The position numbers were made by a program, and so were the translations under genes. Below, one piece after another: positions 25,667 through 35,052 of a DNA stretch of 64,000 bases. The stretch's first letter is position 1. Each line of letters begins with the position of its first letter. The DNA comes from Pedobacter polaris (GTDB lineage: Bacteria > Bacteroidota > Bacteroidia > Sphingobacteriales > Sphingobacteriaceae), in the NCBI RefSeq assembly GCF_005116505.1, contig NZ_SWBR01000001.1, positions 310,001-374,000 on the forward strand, in the 5' to 3' direction. The notes below the pieces were generated by a model. It worked only from the letters and a program-made list of their open reading frames with translations. It made no database searches and was not told the DNA's origin.

Positions 25667-28105
25667 ATGACTAAAAAAAATCTATTTGTTACGGTCTCAA
25701 CTATTTTGCTCTTTGTATTGGGTTTTACAATTGATGACAGCCCCTTACAGCAAATAATTGAAAAGCTAAAAAAATACAGTTTAGATTATCCTCAAGAAAA
25801 AGTTCACTTACAGACCGATAAACCATATTACATTGCTGGTGAAGAAATTTGGCTCAAAGCTTATGTTGTAGTAGCCACAGCTAATCAACATTCTGAGCTT
25901 AGTAAAATACTTTATGTAGACCTTATCAATGAAACCAATCAAATTTCAAAAAAGATAACACTAGCGGTAGATAGCGGCAGAGCTTTTGGGCAACTAACTT
26001 TACCTGATTCCCTTAGCACTGGGAATTACCGAATAAGGGCTTACACAAACTACATGCGCAATTTTGATCACGAATTTTTCTTTGAAAAATTTGTAAGTAT
26101 CACCAACATTGCAGAAGTTGCTAAAACTAAACCATCTAGCAAAACTAAGGAAGAGTTAGATGTACAGTTTTTTCCAGAAGGAGGAAATCTCATTTATGGC
26201 TTAAGAAGCAAGGTTGGCATTAAAATAATTAATCAAAATGGGCTTGGTGTAAACTTAGCTGGATACATAATTGATGAAAATCAAGAAAAAGTTGCTGTAT
26301 TCTCTGCTGAGCACGCAGGCATTGGGAGCTTTGCATTAAATCCAATTAAAGGAAAAAATTATAAAGCTATTTTAGAAAAGGAAGATGGGTCCAAACTAAC
26401 TTATAATTTACCAAAGATCCAAGAAAGCGGATATAATTTATCGGTAAATAGCATTGCTGATCAGAATAATGTTAGTGTAAAGATAGCCGCTAGTCCAACC
26501 CTCATTAACAATCAAGAGCTAAGTTTGATAGCACAAAGTGGAGGAAAAATTTATTATACCACAACAGCAAAAGTGGACAATGCGATATTAACTGCAAATA
26601 TTCCAAAATCTGGTTTCCCTACCGGCATTGTTCAATTCACTTTGTTTGATGACAAATTGCCTATTGCAGAACGGATAATTTTCATCAATCACAATGATCA
26701 GATAAAGATAAATGTAAATGCCAGTAAAATTTTGGGTGGAGAAAGTAAAACCAATATCAACCTTTTAATCACAGATGAAAATGAAAATCCGTTAGATGGA
26801 AATTTTTCTATTGCCGTTGTTGATGCTGAAAAAGTTACCAACAATGAGGATAACGAAACTACAATTCTATCTAACTTATTGCTTACTTCTGATTTGAAAG
26901 GATACATTGAGCAACCCAATTACTATTTTAATAACATAAATCCTGATAAGGAAAGGCAATTAGACCATCTATTATTAACTCAAGGCTGGAGAAGGTTTGT
27001 TTGGAAAGATATATTAGCGGGAAAAGAAATTGCAATTATTAATAAATTGCAGCAAAGTACTACTATTAGCGGTATGGTAACCAACCTTAACAACAAACCC
27101 ATACCAAAAGCAAAAGTGATTTTAATGTCTGTAAGCTCGGGTTTTGATATGCTTTTAGATACGTTAGCAGATGAAAATGGAAGATTTACATTTGACCGTT
27201 TAGACATTACCGATACCTTAAGCTTCATTCTCCAAGCAAAAATTGGGAGCAATAAAGACATTAAAATAGTGGTAGATGATGCTCCTAGAGTAATTGCAAA
27301 AAAGCCACTAATCATAACCGATGATATGATTAGTTATGTAATTAGTGCAAAGAAATTGCAGGAAGATATTTTACGTATCAACCCGACAGGTATAAAATTA
27401 AATCAAGTAACCATTACCGGTAAAAAGGAGTTAAAACCAATAGAAAATGTTGCCCATTCTAAAAGTAGAAACGGCTTTGCAGACTATACTATTGGGAAAG
27501 AAAAATTATTATATCAAACAGGGGATATCTTCAATGCATTTTATTCTATTCCAGGAGTAAGAATTCAGAATGGACAGATTATTAGAGCTAAAGCAAATAC
27601 GGTTTCCATGGCACCGAACTTTCAGGGCAAACCCCAACCTATGCAAATTATATTAGACGGAGCCGTTCTACCCGATCAAGATTTACTTAAAAATATTCCT
27701 GCCTCAACTGTAGAAGGAATAGAAGTACTTACATCAAATTATAACACTGTAATCTATGATGATGGTTATTGGGGAGTAATTTTAATAACAACTAAAATGG
27801 GTAAAGTTGATAAACCAAAAAATTTGCTGTCTACTAACTTAGCAAAAGTTACAAACTTTGGTCTATCGCTTCAAAAGCAATTCTATAAACCTTTTAAAAC
27901 CGCTTCATTAACTAATGCAGAACTGAATAAAATTGTCAATAATAGCACAACAGTATATTGGAATCCAAATGTAAATGCTAATGTGAATGGCAAGGCAACC
28001 ATTCAATTTTCAAACACCGAGTCAACAAATTACCGCATCACCATCGAAGGGATGGATGTCTACGGGAAATTTGGCAGAAAAGTAATTACCTATCTAAATA
28101 AATAA
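25667..28105 (+). CDS. MG2-domain protein with TonB plug-like domain, paralog 2
   Basis: An 812-residue relative of the preceding gene. It has an N-terminal hydrophobic signal, the MG2-like domain (HLQTDKPYYIAGEEIWLKAY), and then goes straight to the FFPEGGN module at residue 167, lacking the additional MG-type domain of paralog 1. A CarboxypepD_reg-like segment and a plug-like domain (about 604-710, FYSIPGVRIQNGQI, IILDGAVL, VEGIEVLTSNYN, WGVILITTK) follow. The C-terminal motif is altered to QFYKPFK but keeps TTVYWNPN. It is separated by one base from paralog 1 and two bases from paralog 3, so the three are almost certainly one transcript. Confidence 0.88.
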   Translation: MTKKNLFVTVSTILLFVLGFTIDDSPLQQIIEKLKKYSLDYPQEKVHLQTDKPYYIAGEEIWLKAYVVVATANQHSELSKILYVDLINETNQISKKITLAVDSGRAFGQLTLPDSLSTGNYRIRAYTNYMRNFDHEFFFEKFVSITNIAEVAKTKPSSKTKEELDVQFFPEGGNLIYGLRSKVGIKIINQNGLGVNLAGYIIDENQEKVAVFSAEHAGIGSFALNPIKGKNYKAILEKEDGSKLTYNLPKIQESGYNLSVNSIADQNNVSVKIAASPTLINNQELSLIAQSGGKIYYTTTAKVDNAILTANIPKSGFPTGIVQFTLFDDKLPIAERIIFINHNDQIKINVNASKILGGESKTNINLLITDENENPLDGNFSIAVVDAEKVTNNEDNETTILSNLLLTSDLKGYIEQPNYYFNNINPDKERQLDHLLLTQGWRRFVWKDILAGKEIAIINKLQQSTTISGMVTNLNNKPIPKAKVILMSVSSGFDMLLDTLADENGRFTFDRLDITDTLSFILQAKIGSNKDIKIVVDDAPRVIAKKPLIITDDMISYVISAKKLQEDILRINPTGIKLNQVTITGKKELKPIENVAHSKSRNGFADYTIGKEKLLYQTGDIFNAFYSIPGVRIQNGQIIRAKANTVSMAPNFQGKPQPMQIILDGAVLPDQDLLKNIPASTVEGIEVLTSNYNTVIYDDGYWGVILITTKMGKVDKPKNLLSTNLAKVTNFGLSLQKQFYKPFKTASLTNAELNKIVNNSTTVYWNPNVNANVNGKATIQFSNTESTNYRITIEGMDVYGKFGRKVITYLNK

Positions 28106-28107
28106 CT

Positions 28108-30537
28108 ATGAAAAACACGCTCAAACTATCAATTTTAAGCTTGATAGCGCTCGTCATTTTAGGCTTTAGAGCCGATGATACACCGCTTGAAAAACTATTA
28201 AAACAGATAGCCAAAATTACGGCTACCTACCCTCAAGAAAAAGTGCATTTACATTTCGACAAACCTTATTATACCGTTGGTGAAGACATTTGGCTAAAAG
28301 CCTATTTAGTTACTGCAGAAAAAAATGAACCTTCATTATTAAGTGCCGTTCTTTACGTTGATTTAATTGATAGTCAGAACACAATTAGAAAAAAATTAAC
28401 CTTATCTGTTGACAAAGGTTTTGCATCTGGGAACATTAGCTTGTTAGATTCATTAGGTTCTGGAATGTATCGTGCAAGGGCCTATACCAATTACATGAGA
28501 AATTATAGTAATGATTTATTTTTCGAAAAATTTATTACTATCGGAAATATTTTAGATACCAAATCTTCCAAAAAAGTTGATGAGAAAAAACTAGATCTAA
28601 ATATTCAATTTTTTCCAGAAGGTGGAAACTTAATAAATGGCATTAGAAGTAAAGTTGGTTTTAAGGCAGTAACCTCTGACGGTATGGGTGCCAATGTTAG
28701 TGGTTACATCATCAATAAAGACAAAGAAAAAGTTGCTGAGTTTTTTGCAGAACATGCTGGCATGGGAATTTTTGCATTGACACCACAACCTAATGAGCAA
28801 TACAAGGCAATTGTAACACTTGCCGATAACACAACAGAATCATTTAAACTGCCTAACGTTTTAGAAAGTGGCCAGGCATTAGCTGTAAATTCGGTAGCAG
28901 AAAATCTGTCGATCAGAATTTCCAGTACCGCTGATCTGATCAATGGCAAGGATGTATTTGTTGTTACACAAGTTAATGGAACTGTTTATGCCTCTTTTAA
29001 CAGTAAGGTTGACAAGGCCGTTTTAAGTGCAAATATCCCGAAGAGCAGCTTCCCTACCGGAATTGTACAAGTAACTTTATTTAATGCAGATAGCAAGCCA
29101 ATTGCAGAACGATTGATATTTGTAAACCATAATGACCAACTAAAAATCGAAATTTTAAATGCAAAGGCTGCAGCTACCAAAAAGAAAATGAACTTAGCAC
29201 TTAATGTTAAGGATTTGGCCGGAAATCCCATTGATGGAAATTTCTCGGTTTCTGTTACCGACCTTGGCAAAACCCCGTTTGATGAGGATGAGGAAAAAAC
29301 AATCCTGTCGAATCTATTACTTACATCCGACTTGAAAGGATTTATCGAAAAGCCAAATTATTACTTCAATACTGCTAATTCGGATAGAGAAAAACATTTG
29401 GACAACCTTTTGCTTACCCAAGGATGGAGCAGGTTTATATGGAGTGATATTGTTGCCAACAAAGAACCTGACATCACTTTTAGACCAGAACAAAGTTTAG
29501 AAATTGCAGGTAAAATTAATACATGGGGAGATAAACCTTTACCAAATGCTAAAATTATCATGTTTTCTAACACGCCAGGATACACGCTCATATTAGATAC
29601 ACTTTCTGATGCGAGAGGAAATTTTGTTTTCGACAGATTAGAAATCCCTGATTCTGCATCTTTCATTATCCAAAGTAAAAGCAACAAGGATAATAAAAAC
29701 ATCAACCTTGTTTTAAATAAAACACCTCAAGTTGCCGAAAAAAAATACATTGGTAATACAGTAGATATTGCAACTTATATTGAGAGCACAAAGACCATGT
29801 TTAATGAATTGAATAAGTTTAACATGCTAGACAAAAGCATTCAATTGCAAGCTGTAAATATTACTGGTAAAAGAGTATTGAAACCACTAATAAATATACC
29901 CAATTCTGCAAATTCTAGTGGTGCGGCCGACCAAGTTATAAAAAGTGAAAAGTTGATGCATGAAACGAGTATTTTAACAGCTTTCAGTAAGATACCAGGT
30001 GTTTTAATAAAAAATGGAATGATAATGAGGGCTTCTACAAGAACAGTATCTTTAACACAAGCTCAACAACCTATGCTGGTAATTTTAGATGGTGTTTATA
30101 TTAGGCAAGCAGAACAATCTGGCTTTATCTCATCTCTTAACCCTTCAGATGTTGAAGGAATAGAAGTACTAACCAGTAATTATAATACTTCTATTTATGG
30201 TGAAGATGGTTATTGGGGGATTGTTTTTATTACTACAAAAAATGGAAGTACGGGAAAAAACCCTCCTTCAACTAATACAAGTAGTGTTAGAAATCGTGGT
30301 TTTACTGCAACTAAACAATTCTATTCGCCAAATTACGATGATCCTAAAACCAATCAACAAATTCAAGATCTTCGCACTACAATTTATTGGAATCCGACAG
30401 TGATCACTAATGAAAAAGGGCAAGCAGATTTCAATTTTTTTAATGCGAGTATGCCGGGAACTTACAGAGTTTCGGTTGAAGGAATGGATGTTTTTGGAAA
30501 TATTGGCAGAAAAATATATACTTACGAAGTAAAATAA
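28108..30537 (+). CDS. MG2-domain protein with TonB plug-like domain, paralog 3
   Basis: An 809-residue protein closest to paralog 2 in length and layout. Signal peptide, MG2-like domain (HLHFDKPYYTVGEDIWLKAY), FFPEGGN module at 167, CarboxypepD_reg-like segment (about 465-535) and plug-like domain (about 605-715: SKIPGVLIKNGMIM, LVILDGVYI, VEGIEVLTSNYN, WGIVFITTKNG) are all present. The end carries QFYSPNY and LRTTIYWNP. No barrel follows the plug. It is followed after five bases by the enoyl-CoA isomerase gene, suggesting that the lipid enzymes are in the same operon. Confidence 0.88.
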   Translation: MKNTLKLSILSLIALVILGFRADDTPLEKLLKQIAKITATYPQEKVHLHFDKPYYTVGEDIWLKAYLVTAEKNEPSLLSAVLYVDLIDSQNTIRKKLTLSVDKGFASGNISLLDSLGSGMYRARAYTNYMRNYSNDLFFEKFITIGNILDTKSSKKVDEKKLDLNIQFFPEGGNLINGIRSKVGFKAVTSDGMGANVSGYIINKDKEKVAEFFAEHAGMGIFALTPQPNEQYKAIVTLADNTTESFKLPNVLESGQALAVNSVAENLSIRISSTADLINGKDVFVVTQVNGTVYASFNSKVDKAVLSANIPKSSFPTGIVQVTLFNADSKPIAERLIFVNHNDQLKIEILNAKAAATKKKMNLALNVKDLAGNPIDGNFSVSVTDLGKTPFDEDEEKTILSNLLLTSDLKGFIEKPNYYFNTANSDREKHLDNLLLTQGWSRFIWSDIVANKEPDITFRPEQSLEIAGKINTWGDKPLPNAKIIMFSNTPGYTLILDTLSDARGNFVFDRLEIPDSASFIIQSKSNKDNKNINLVLNKTPQVAEKKYIGNTVDIATYIESTKTMFNELNKFNMLDKSIQLQAVNITGKRVLKPLINIPNSANSSGAADQVIKSEKLMHETSILTAFSKIPGVLIKNGMIMRASTRTVSLTQAQQPMLVILDGVYIRQAEQSGFISSLNPSDVEGIEVLTSNYNTSIYGEDGYWGIVFITTKNGSTGKNPPSTNTSSVRNRGFTATKQFYSPNYDDPKTNQQIQDLRTTIYWNPTVITNEKGQADFNFFNASMPGTYRVSVEGMDVFGNIGRKIYTYEVK

Positions 30538-30542
30538 CAGAA

Positions 30543-31307
30543 ATGAAAACAATAGAAGTAACCATAAAAGATCGCTTAGCAATAGTAACACTTAACAGAG
30601 GAAAATCTAACTCTTTAAATAGAGAGATGGTTACTGAATTGAAAGATATGCTTCACAATATCGAAGCTGATGCAAACATTGGTGGAGTAATAATAACTGG
30701 AAAAGAGCATTTCTTTTCTGCTGGTTTAGATCTTATAGAACTTTACAACTATAATGAGGAAGAAGCCAAAAGTTTCTGGCATTTGTTTTTAAACTTTGTA
30801 GCTAAAATTACCTCATTTAAGAAACCGCTAATTGCAGCTATAAATGGCCATAGCCCTGCAGGTGGCTGTGTAATTGCCTTAGCTTGCGATGCTCGTGTGA
30901 TGGCAGAAGGGAAATATATTATTGGATTAAATGAAGTACCTGTAGGAATTATTGTTCCTAATAGCATTTTTAGTTTATACTCATTTTGGCTTGGTAAAGC
31001 TCACGCTACAAGAAGTTTGCTAGAAGGAAAATTATTTAATCCAGAAGAAGCATTGTCTATTGGCTTAATTGATGAATTGGTAAAACCAGAAAGTATTTTA
31101 ACAGCTGCAGAGCGCAAGGCTAGAAAATATATGTCTTATGAAAGAAATACCTGGTCACAAAGCAAAACTAATATTCGTAGAGAATTAATTGAAAGTACCA
31201 GTGCAGACCAAAGTGCCGATTTAGAAATCATGCTTAAACAATGGTGGTCGCCGAGTACTAGAGCAATCTTAAAAACAATTATAGACAGCTTACAAAAGAA
31301 ATCGTAA
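30543..31307 (+). CDS. Delta3,Delta2-enoyl-CoA isomerase (ECI1-like crotonase)
   Basis: A 254-residue crotonase-fold enzyme. The oxyanion segments are FFSAGLDLIEL (58-67) and NGHSPAGGCVIALACD (101-116), and the single acidic catalytic residue is Glu 131 in IIGLNEVPVGI. The combination NGxxPAGGC with GLNE is the pattern of mitochondrial enoyl-CoA delta isomerase 1, rather than of enoyl-CoA hydratases, which use two Glu residues. It would move double bonds so that unsaturated acyl-CoAs can enter beta-oxidation. It starts five bases after paralog 3 and is followed by a 2,4-dienoyl-CoA reductase-like gene, which fits the same pathway. Confidence 0.85.
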   Translation: MKTIEVTIKDRLAIVTLNRGKSNSLNREMVTELKDMLHNIEADANIGGVIITGKEHFFSAGLDLIELYNYNEEEAKSFWHLFLNFVAKITSFKKPLIAAINGHSPAGGCVIALACDARVMAEGKYIIGLNEVPVGIIVPNSIFSLYSFWLGKAHATRSLLEGKLFNPEEALSIGLIDELVKPESILTAAERKARKYMSYERNTWSQSKTNIRRELIESTSADQSADLEIMLKQWWSPSTRAILKTIIDSLQKKS

Positions 31308-31354
31308 AAGTTGACTATATAATAAACAATTTAAATATTAAATACTATTTCATT

Positions 31355-32230
31355 ATGTATAATCAACCAATGTTAAGAGACGATGCTTTGAAGGGCAAAA
31401 CGATAGTTGTAACAGGTGGCGGCACTGGGCTTGGCAAGGCAATGGGTACTTATTTTCTGAAACTTGGAGCCAATCTGGTCATTACAAGTCGTAAGTTGGA
31501 AGTATTGCAAAAAACAGCAGTTGAAATGGCTGCAGAAACAGGGGGACAGGTTTTAGCTGTACAATGTGATGTTAGAGATTATGAACAGGTAGAGGAAGTT
31601 CTAGCAAAGACAATTGAAAAATTCGGTAAAGTAGATGGATTATTAAACAATGCTGCTGGTAATTTTATATCCCCAACGGAAAGATTGTCAGCAAATGCAT
31701 TTTCTAGCATCATAGATATTGTTTTAAAAGGCACTGTAAATTGCACTTTAGCTTTTGGTAAACATTGGATTAAAGTTAAGCAACCAGCCACAGTTTTAAA
31801 TATTGTAACAACTTATGCTTTTACAGGTTCTGCATATGTTGTTCCATCGGCATGCGCAAAGGGTGGTGTATTAGCAATGACAAGATCTTTAGCTGTAGAA
31901 TGGGGTAAATATGGCATTCGTACCAATGCAATTGCACCCGGCCCTTTCCCCACCAAAGGCGCTTGGGATAGGCTTTTACCGGGAGATTTGGCAGAAAAAT
32001 TTGATTTTAAAAACCGAGTTCCATTAAAGAGAGTTGGTGATAATCAAGAGCTTGCAAATTTAGCCGCATTTTTAATTAGCGATTTTTCTAGTTATATTAA
32101 TGGTGAAATTATCACTATTGATGGTGGTGAATGGTTACAGGGTGCCGGACAGATGAATGGATTAGAAGCCATACCAACTGAAATGTGGGATATGCTTGAA
32201 CAAATGACAAGATCTGCCAAAGGAAGTTAA
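31355..32230 (+). CDS. SDR oxidoreductase, 2,4-dienoyl-CoA reductase (DECR1)-like
   Basis: A 291-residue short-chain dehydrogenase with the NADP-binding loop GGGTGLG (21-27), NNAAGNFISPTERLS (98-112), and the catalytic pair Tyr 154 (TTYAFTG) and Lys 169 (SACAKGG), spaced 15 apart as in human DECR1. The C-terminal region (INGEIITIDGGEWL, ending AKGS) also follows DECR1. This enzyme reduces 2,4-dienoyl-CoA with NADPH during oxidation of polyunsaturated fatty acids. Unlike the FeS-flavin FadH of enterobacteria, it is the short-chain type. It follows the isomerase gene by 47 bases and precedes paralog 4 by 18 bases. Confidence 0.87.
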   Translation: MYNQPMLRDDALKGKTIVVTGGGTGLGKAMGTYFLKLGANLVITSRKLEVLQKTAVEMAAETGGQVLAVQCDVRDYEQVEEVLAKTIEKFGKVDGLLNNAAGNFISPTERLSANAFSSIIDIVLKGTVNCTLAFGKHWIKVKQPATVLNIVTTYAFTGSAYVVPSACAKGGVLAMTRSLAVEWGKYGIRTNAIAPGPFPTKGAWDRLLPGDLAEKFDFKNRVPLKRVGDNQELANLAAFLISDFSSYINGEIITIDGGEWLQGAGQMNGLEAIPTEMWDMLEQMTRSAKGS

Positions 32231-32248
32231 GAACTTAATACCTCTTTT

Positions 32249-35035
32249 ATGAAAACGCTTTACCTAGTGCAATTTATTTTTCTTGTTTTAGCATTTAATA
32301 GTGCGAGTGCGCAAACAAATAAGCCTGCAAATAAAGTCGAAGCTTATTACAAGATTTTACCAACAGAAAAGCTCTATCTATCTTTTGACAAACCTTATTA
32401 CAGCGTTGGAGATACACTTTGGTTTAAGAGTTTTTTATTAAATGGAGACAACACAGCAAGCACCAGAACAGACAAAATTTATGTAGAACTTTTTAATGAC
32501 AGTTTAAAGTTTATCGAAAACAGAGTTATTGCCCTTAATAATGGGCTTGGTTATGGAGACTTTGCGCTTACCAATAAACTAAAAGAAGGAACTTATGTAA
32601 TTAGGGCTTATAGCAACTGGCAACAGAATTTTGGGAATGATTATTTTTTTCAAAAGAGCTTCAACATCGGCAATGCAGGAGACAAAACTTGGCTTTTAAA
32701 TTCTTACCAGCAACTTAATACAACAACAGCAAATAGAACCCTAGATCTTAAGGTTCGCATTACCAGTTTAAAAAATGAAGCTATTGGTTTAAAAGATGTT
32801 GAGGTGTCATTAATGAACGGCAACAAGCGTTTGGCAAAAGCAGAGCTACAAACAAAACTTGATGGTACGTTCGACACTCAAATCCCACTATCAAACAACA
32901 TAATCACTGGGAATACCAGCATTATTATAGTTGATAAAAAAGATAAATCCAGAAAAACTGTTTTACCAGTACTGCTACAAAAACAAGATCAGCTAGATTT
33001 GCAATTTATGCCAGAAGGTGGATACATGGTAAACGATATTTTCGGCAAGGTTGCATTTAAGGCAATTGGAAATGATGGATTAGGAAAAGACATTTCGGGC
33101 AAAATTATAAATAGTAAAAACGAAACGATTGCAGAACTCACTTCAGTTCATAAAGGAATGGGAAGTTTTTATTTGCTACCAACAAAAGGAGAAAGTTATA
33201 CCGCTATTTATAACTTAAATGGAAAAGAGCAAAAACAAATCCTTCCTATAGCAAAAGAAGAAGGAACTACACTACGTATTGACCAGCTTTCGAAAAAGGA
33301 TTCATTGTACCTATATGTTAAGGCAAGCGAAGGTAAAAGATTGGAAGGCTACCAATTAATGGCTCAATCTGCTGGAGAAATTTTAATAAATATTAACCTA
33401 AACTTAAAAAATGGATTTAGCACATTAAAACTACCTAAGCAAGACTTTCCTGATGGTATCATTCATTTCACATTATTCTCACCAGAAGCATTGCCTGTAA
33501 ATGAAAGGCAGGTTTTCATCAACCAAAACCAAATAATTAATGTTAAAATTTCTACCAGCAAAAGTAATTATAAACCAAGAGATAGCGTTGATTTAGAAAT
33601 TACTGCTACTAAGGAAGATGGCTCTCCTCTTAGCGGAAGTTTTTCTGTTGCAATTACTGATAATGGTCAGATTAAACAGGTAGAAAATGATGACAACATA
33701 ATAAGCCACTTTTTATTACAAAGTGATGTTAAAGGAAATATCGAAAGTCCAGCTTGGTATTTCCAAAATCAAGCACCTTCAACCCTGTTGGCTTTAGACC
33801 ATTTGTTACTAGCACAAGGTTGGATAGGACATAACTGGGATATAATGTTGCAAAAAGCACCTGAAATAAAATTTAAGGCAGAAAAAGACAATACAATTGA
33901 AGGAAAACTTACCGGACTTTTTAATAAACCTACTGCAAATGTAAATCTAACCCTACTTTCTTTAGGCAAAAACATATTTGTAACAGATACAATAAGCAAT
34001 GCTGACGGAAAATTTACATTCAAAAACCTACCATTACTTGATAGTGCAGCATACACCATTAAAATTAAAAATGCGAAAGGCAAAACATCTAATGCAACCA
34101 TAAATGTTGATGAATTTATACACGCTCCAGATTTAACTAGTGCAGATTTAATTAAGCCTTGGTATGTAAATTCAGATAGCACACAATTAAATTATTATAA
34201 AACATCCCAAGAAAAGATAAATGAAGCGCAAAAGAAAGAGATGATAAGAACTGGTACCTTACTTGATGCAGTTGAAATTAAAGGGCAGGCTAGGTTAAAA
34301 AATTTCATTGTAAAAACTGCATGGGATGCCAGAACTTTTAAGGAAATTAAAAAGGAAGACCTTGAAATCAATCCACAAAAAAAACTTTTAGATCTACTTA
34401 GAGAAAAAATTGATGGCTTTGGCACAAGTTCGTTCTGGACAAACAATTGTTCTGGCAGAATATCTAGACATGATTTTATTAATTATGTAGTTGGTGGTAG
34501 TCTTATTTCTCATGTGATGATTGATAAGATAAATACTCATATTGCGGCCTCCGGCATTGATGACCAATACAATGCTAGTATTAATGGCATTAGCAATACT
34601 GCGCTAAGCCCAGATGTTTACCAAACAAATAATTATATATTCAATACATTAAAAGCCTCGGATATTGTTGACATTACAGTGTTTAAAGGTTGTGCCTACT
34701 TCTTTTTGGATATCACAACACGTGCTGGAAGAGGTCCCTTTACTTTACCCAATAGAGGTGTTTATGTATATCGACCACTGCCATTATACATGGCAAAAGA
34801 TTTTTACAGTCCGAAATATGCTACAAACAAAGGCAATTCTACGCCCGATTTAAGGTCTACTATTTTTTGGGACGCAAATGTGGCTACAGATTCGAATGGA
34901 AAAGCAAAAATTTCATTTTATACAGCGGATAAGCCAAGCACGTATACCATAAAAATACAAGGAACAGATTTATTTGGCAGGCTTGGATACAAACAAAGTA
35001 CAATCGTAAATACAAATCAAACGGAATCTAAATAA
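32249..35035 (+). CDS. MG2-domain protein with degenerate plug-like region, paralog 4
   Basis: A 928-residue secreted protein with a signal peptide (1-22, NSASAQ). MG2-like domain (YLSFDKPYYSVGDTLWFKSF), a further MG-type domain (about 160-245), the FMPEGGY module at 252 and the CarboxypepD_reg-like segment (about 555-625) are as in paralog 1. The plug-like region (about 707-830) is degenerate: VMIDKIN replaces the usual ILDG strand and DIVDITVFKG replaces VEGIEVL, with insertions between. The end has DFYSPKY and LRSTIFWDAN. It is most similar to paralog 5, with 17 bases between them. Confidence 0.87.
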   Translation: MKTLYLVQFIFLVLAFNSASAQTNKPANKVEAYYKILPTEKLYLSFDKPYYSVGDTLWFKSFLLNGDNTASTRTDKIYVELFNDSLKFIENRVIALNNGLGYGDFALTNKLKEGTYVIRAYSNWQQNFGNDYFFQKSFNIGNAGDKTWLLNSYQQLNTTTANRTLDLKVRITSLKNEAIGLKDVEVSLMNGNKRLAKAELQTKLDGTFDTQIPLSNNIITGNTSIIIVDKKDKSRKTVLPVLLQKQDQLDLQFMPEGGYMVNDIFGKVAFKAIGNDGLGKDISGKIINSKNETIAELTSVHKGMGSFYLLPTKGESYTAIYNLNGKEQKQILPIAKEEGTTLRIDQLSKKDSLYLYVKASEGKRLEGYQLMAQSAGEILININLNLKNGFSTLKLPKQDFPDGIIHFTLFSPEALPVNERQVFINQNQIINVKISTSKSNYKPRDSVDLEITATKEDGSPLSGSFSVAITDNGQIKQVENDDNIISHFLLQSDVKGNIESPAWYFQNQAPSTLLALDHLLLAQGWIGHNWDIMLQKAPEIKFKAEKDNTIEGKLTGLFNKPTANVNLTLLSLGKNIFVTDTISNADGKFTFKNLPLLDSAAYTIKIKNAKGKTSNATINVDEFIHAPDLTSADLIKPWYVNSDSTQLNYYKTSQEKINEAQKKEMIRTGTLLDAVEIKGQARLKNFIVKTAWDARTFKEIKKEDLEINPQKKLLDLLREKIDGFGTSSFWTNNCSGRISRHDFINYVVGGSLISHVMIDKINTHIAASGIDDQYNASINGISNTALSPDVYQTNNYIFNTLKASDIVDITVFKGCAYFFLDITTRAGRGPFTLPNRGVYVYRPLPLYMAKDFYSPKYATNKGNSTPDLRSTIFWDANVATDSNGKAKISFYTADKPSTYTIKIQGTDLFGRLGYKQSTIVNTNQTESK

Positions 35036-35052
35036 TATGTAAATTAACTCTG

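Noticed and set aside
30543..31307. Calling the crotonase an enoyl-CoA hydratase
   Set aside because: Only one of the two catalytic Glu positions of hydratases is apparent, and the NGxxPAGGC and GLNE pattern fits ECI1-type isomerases better.
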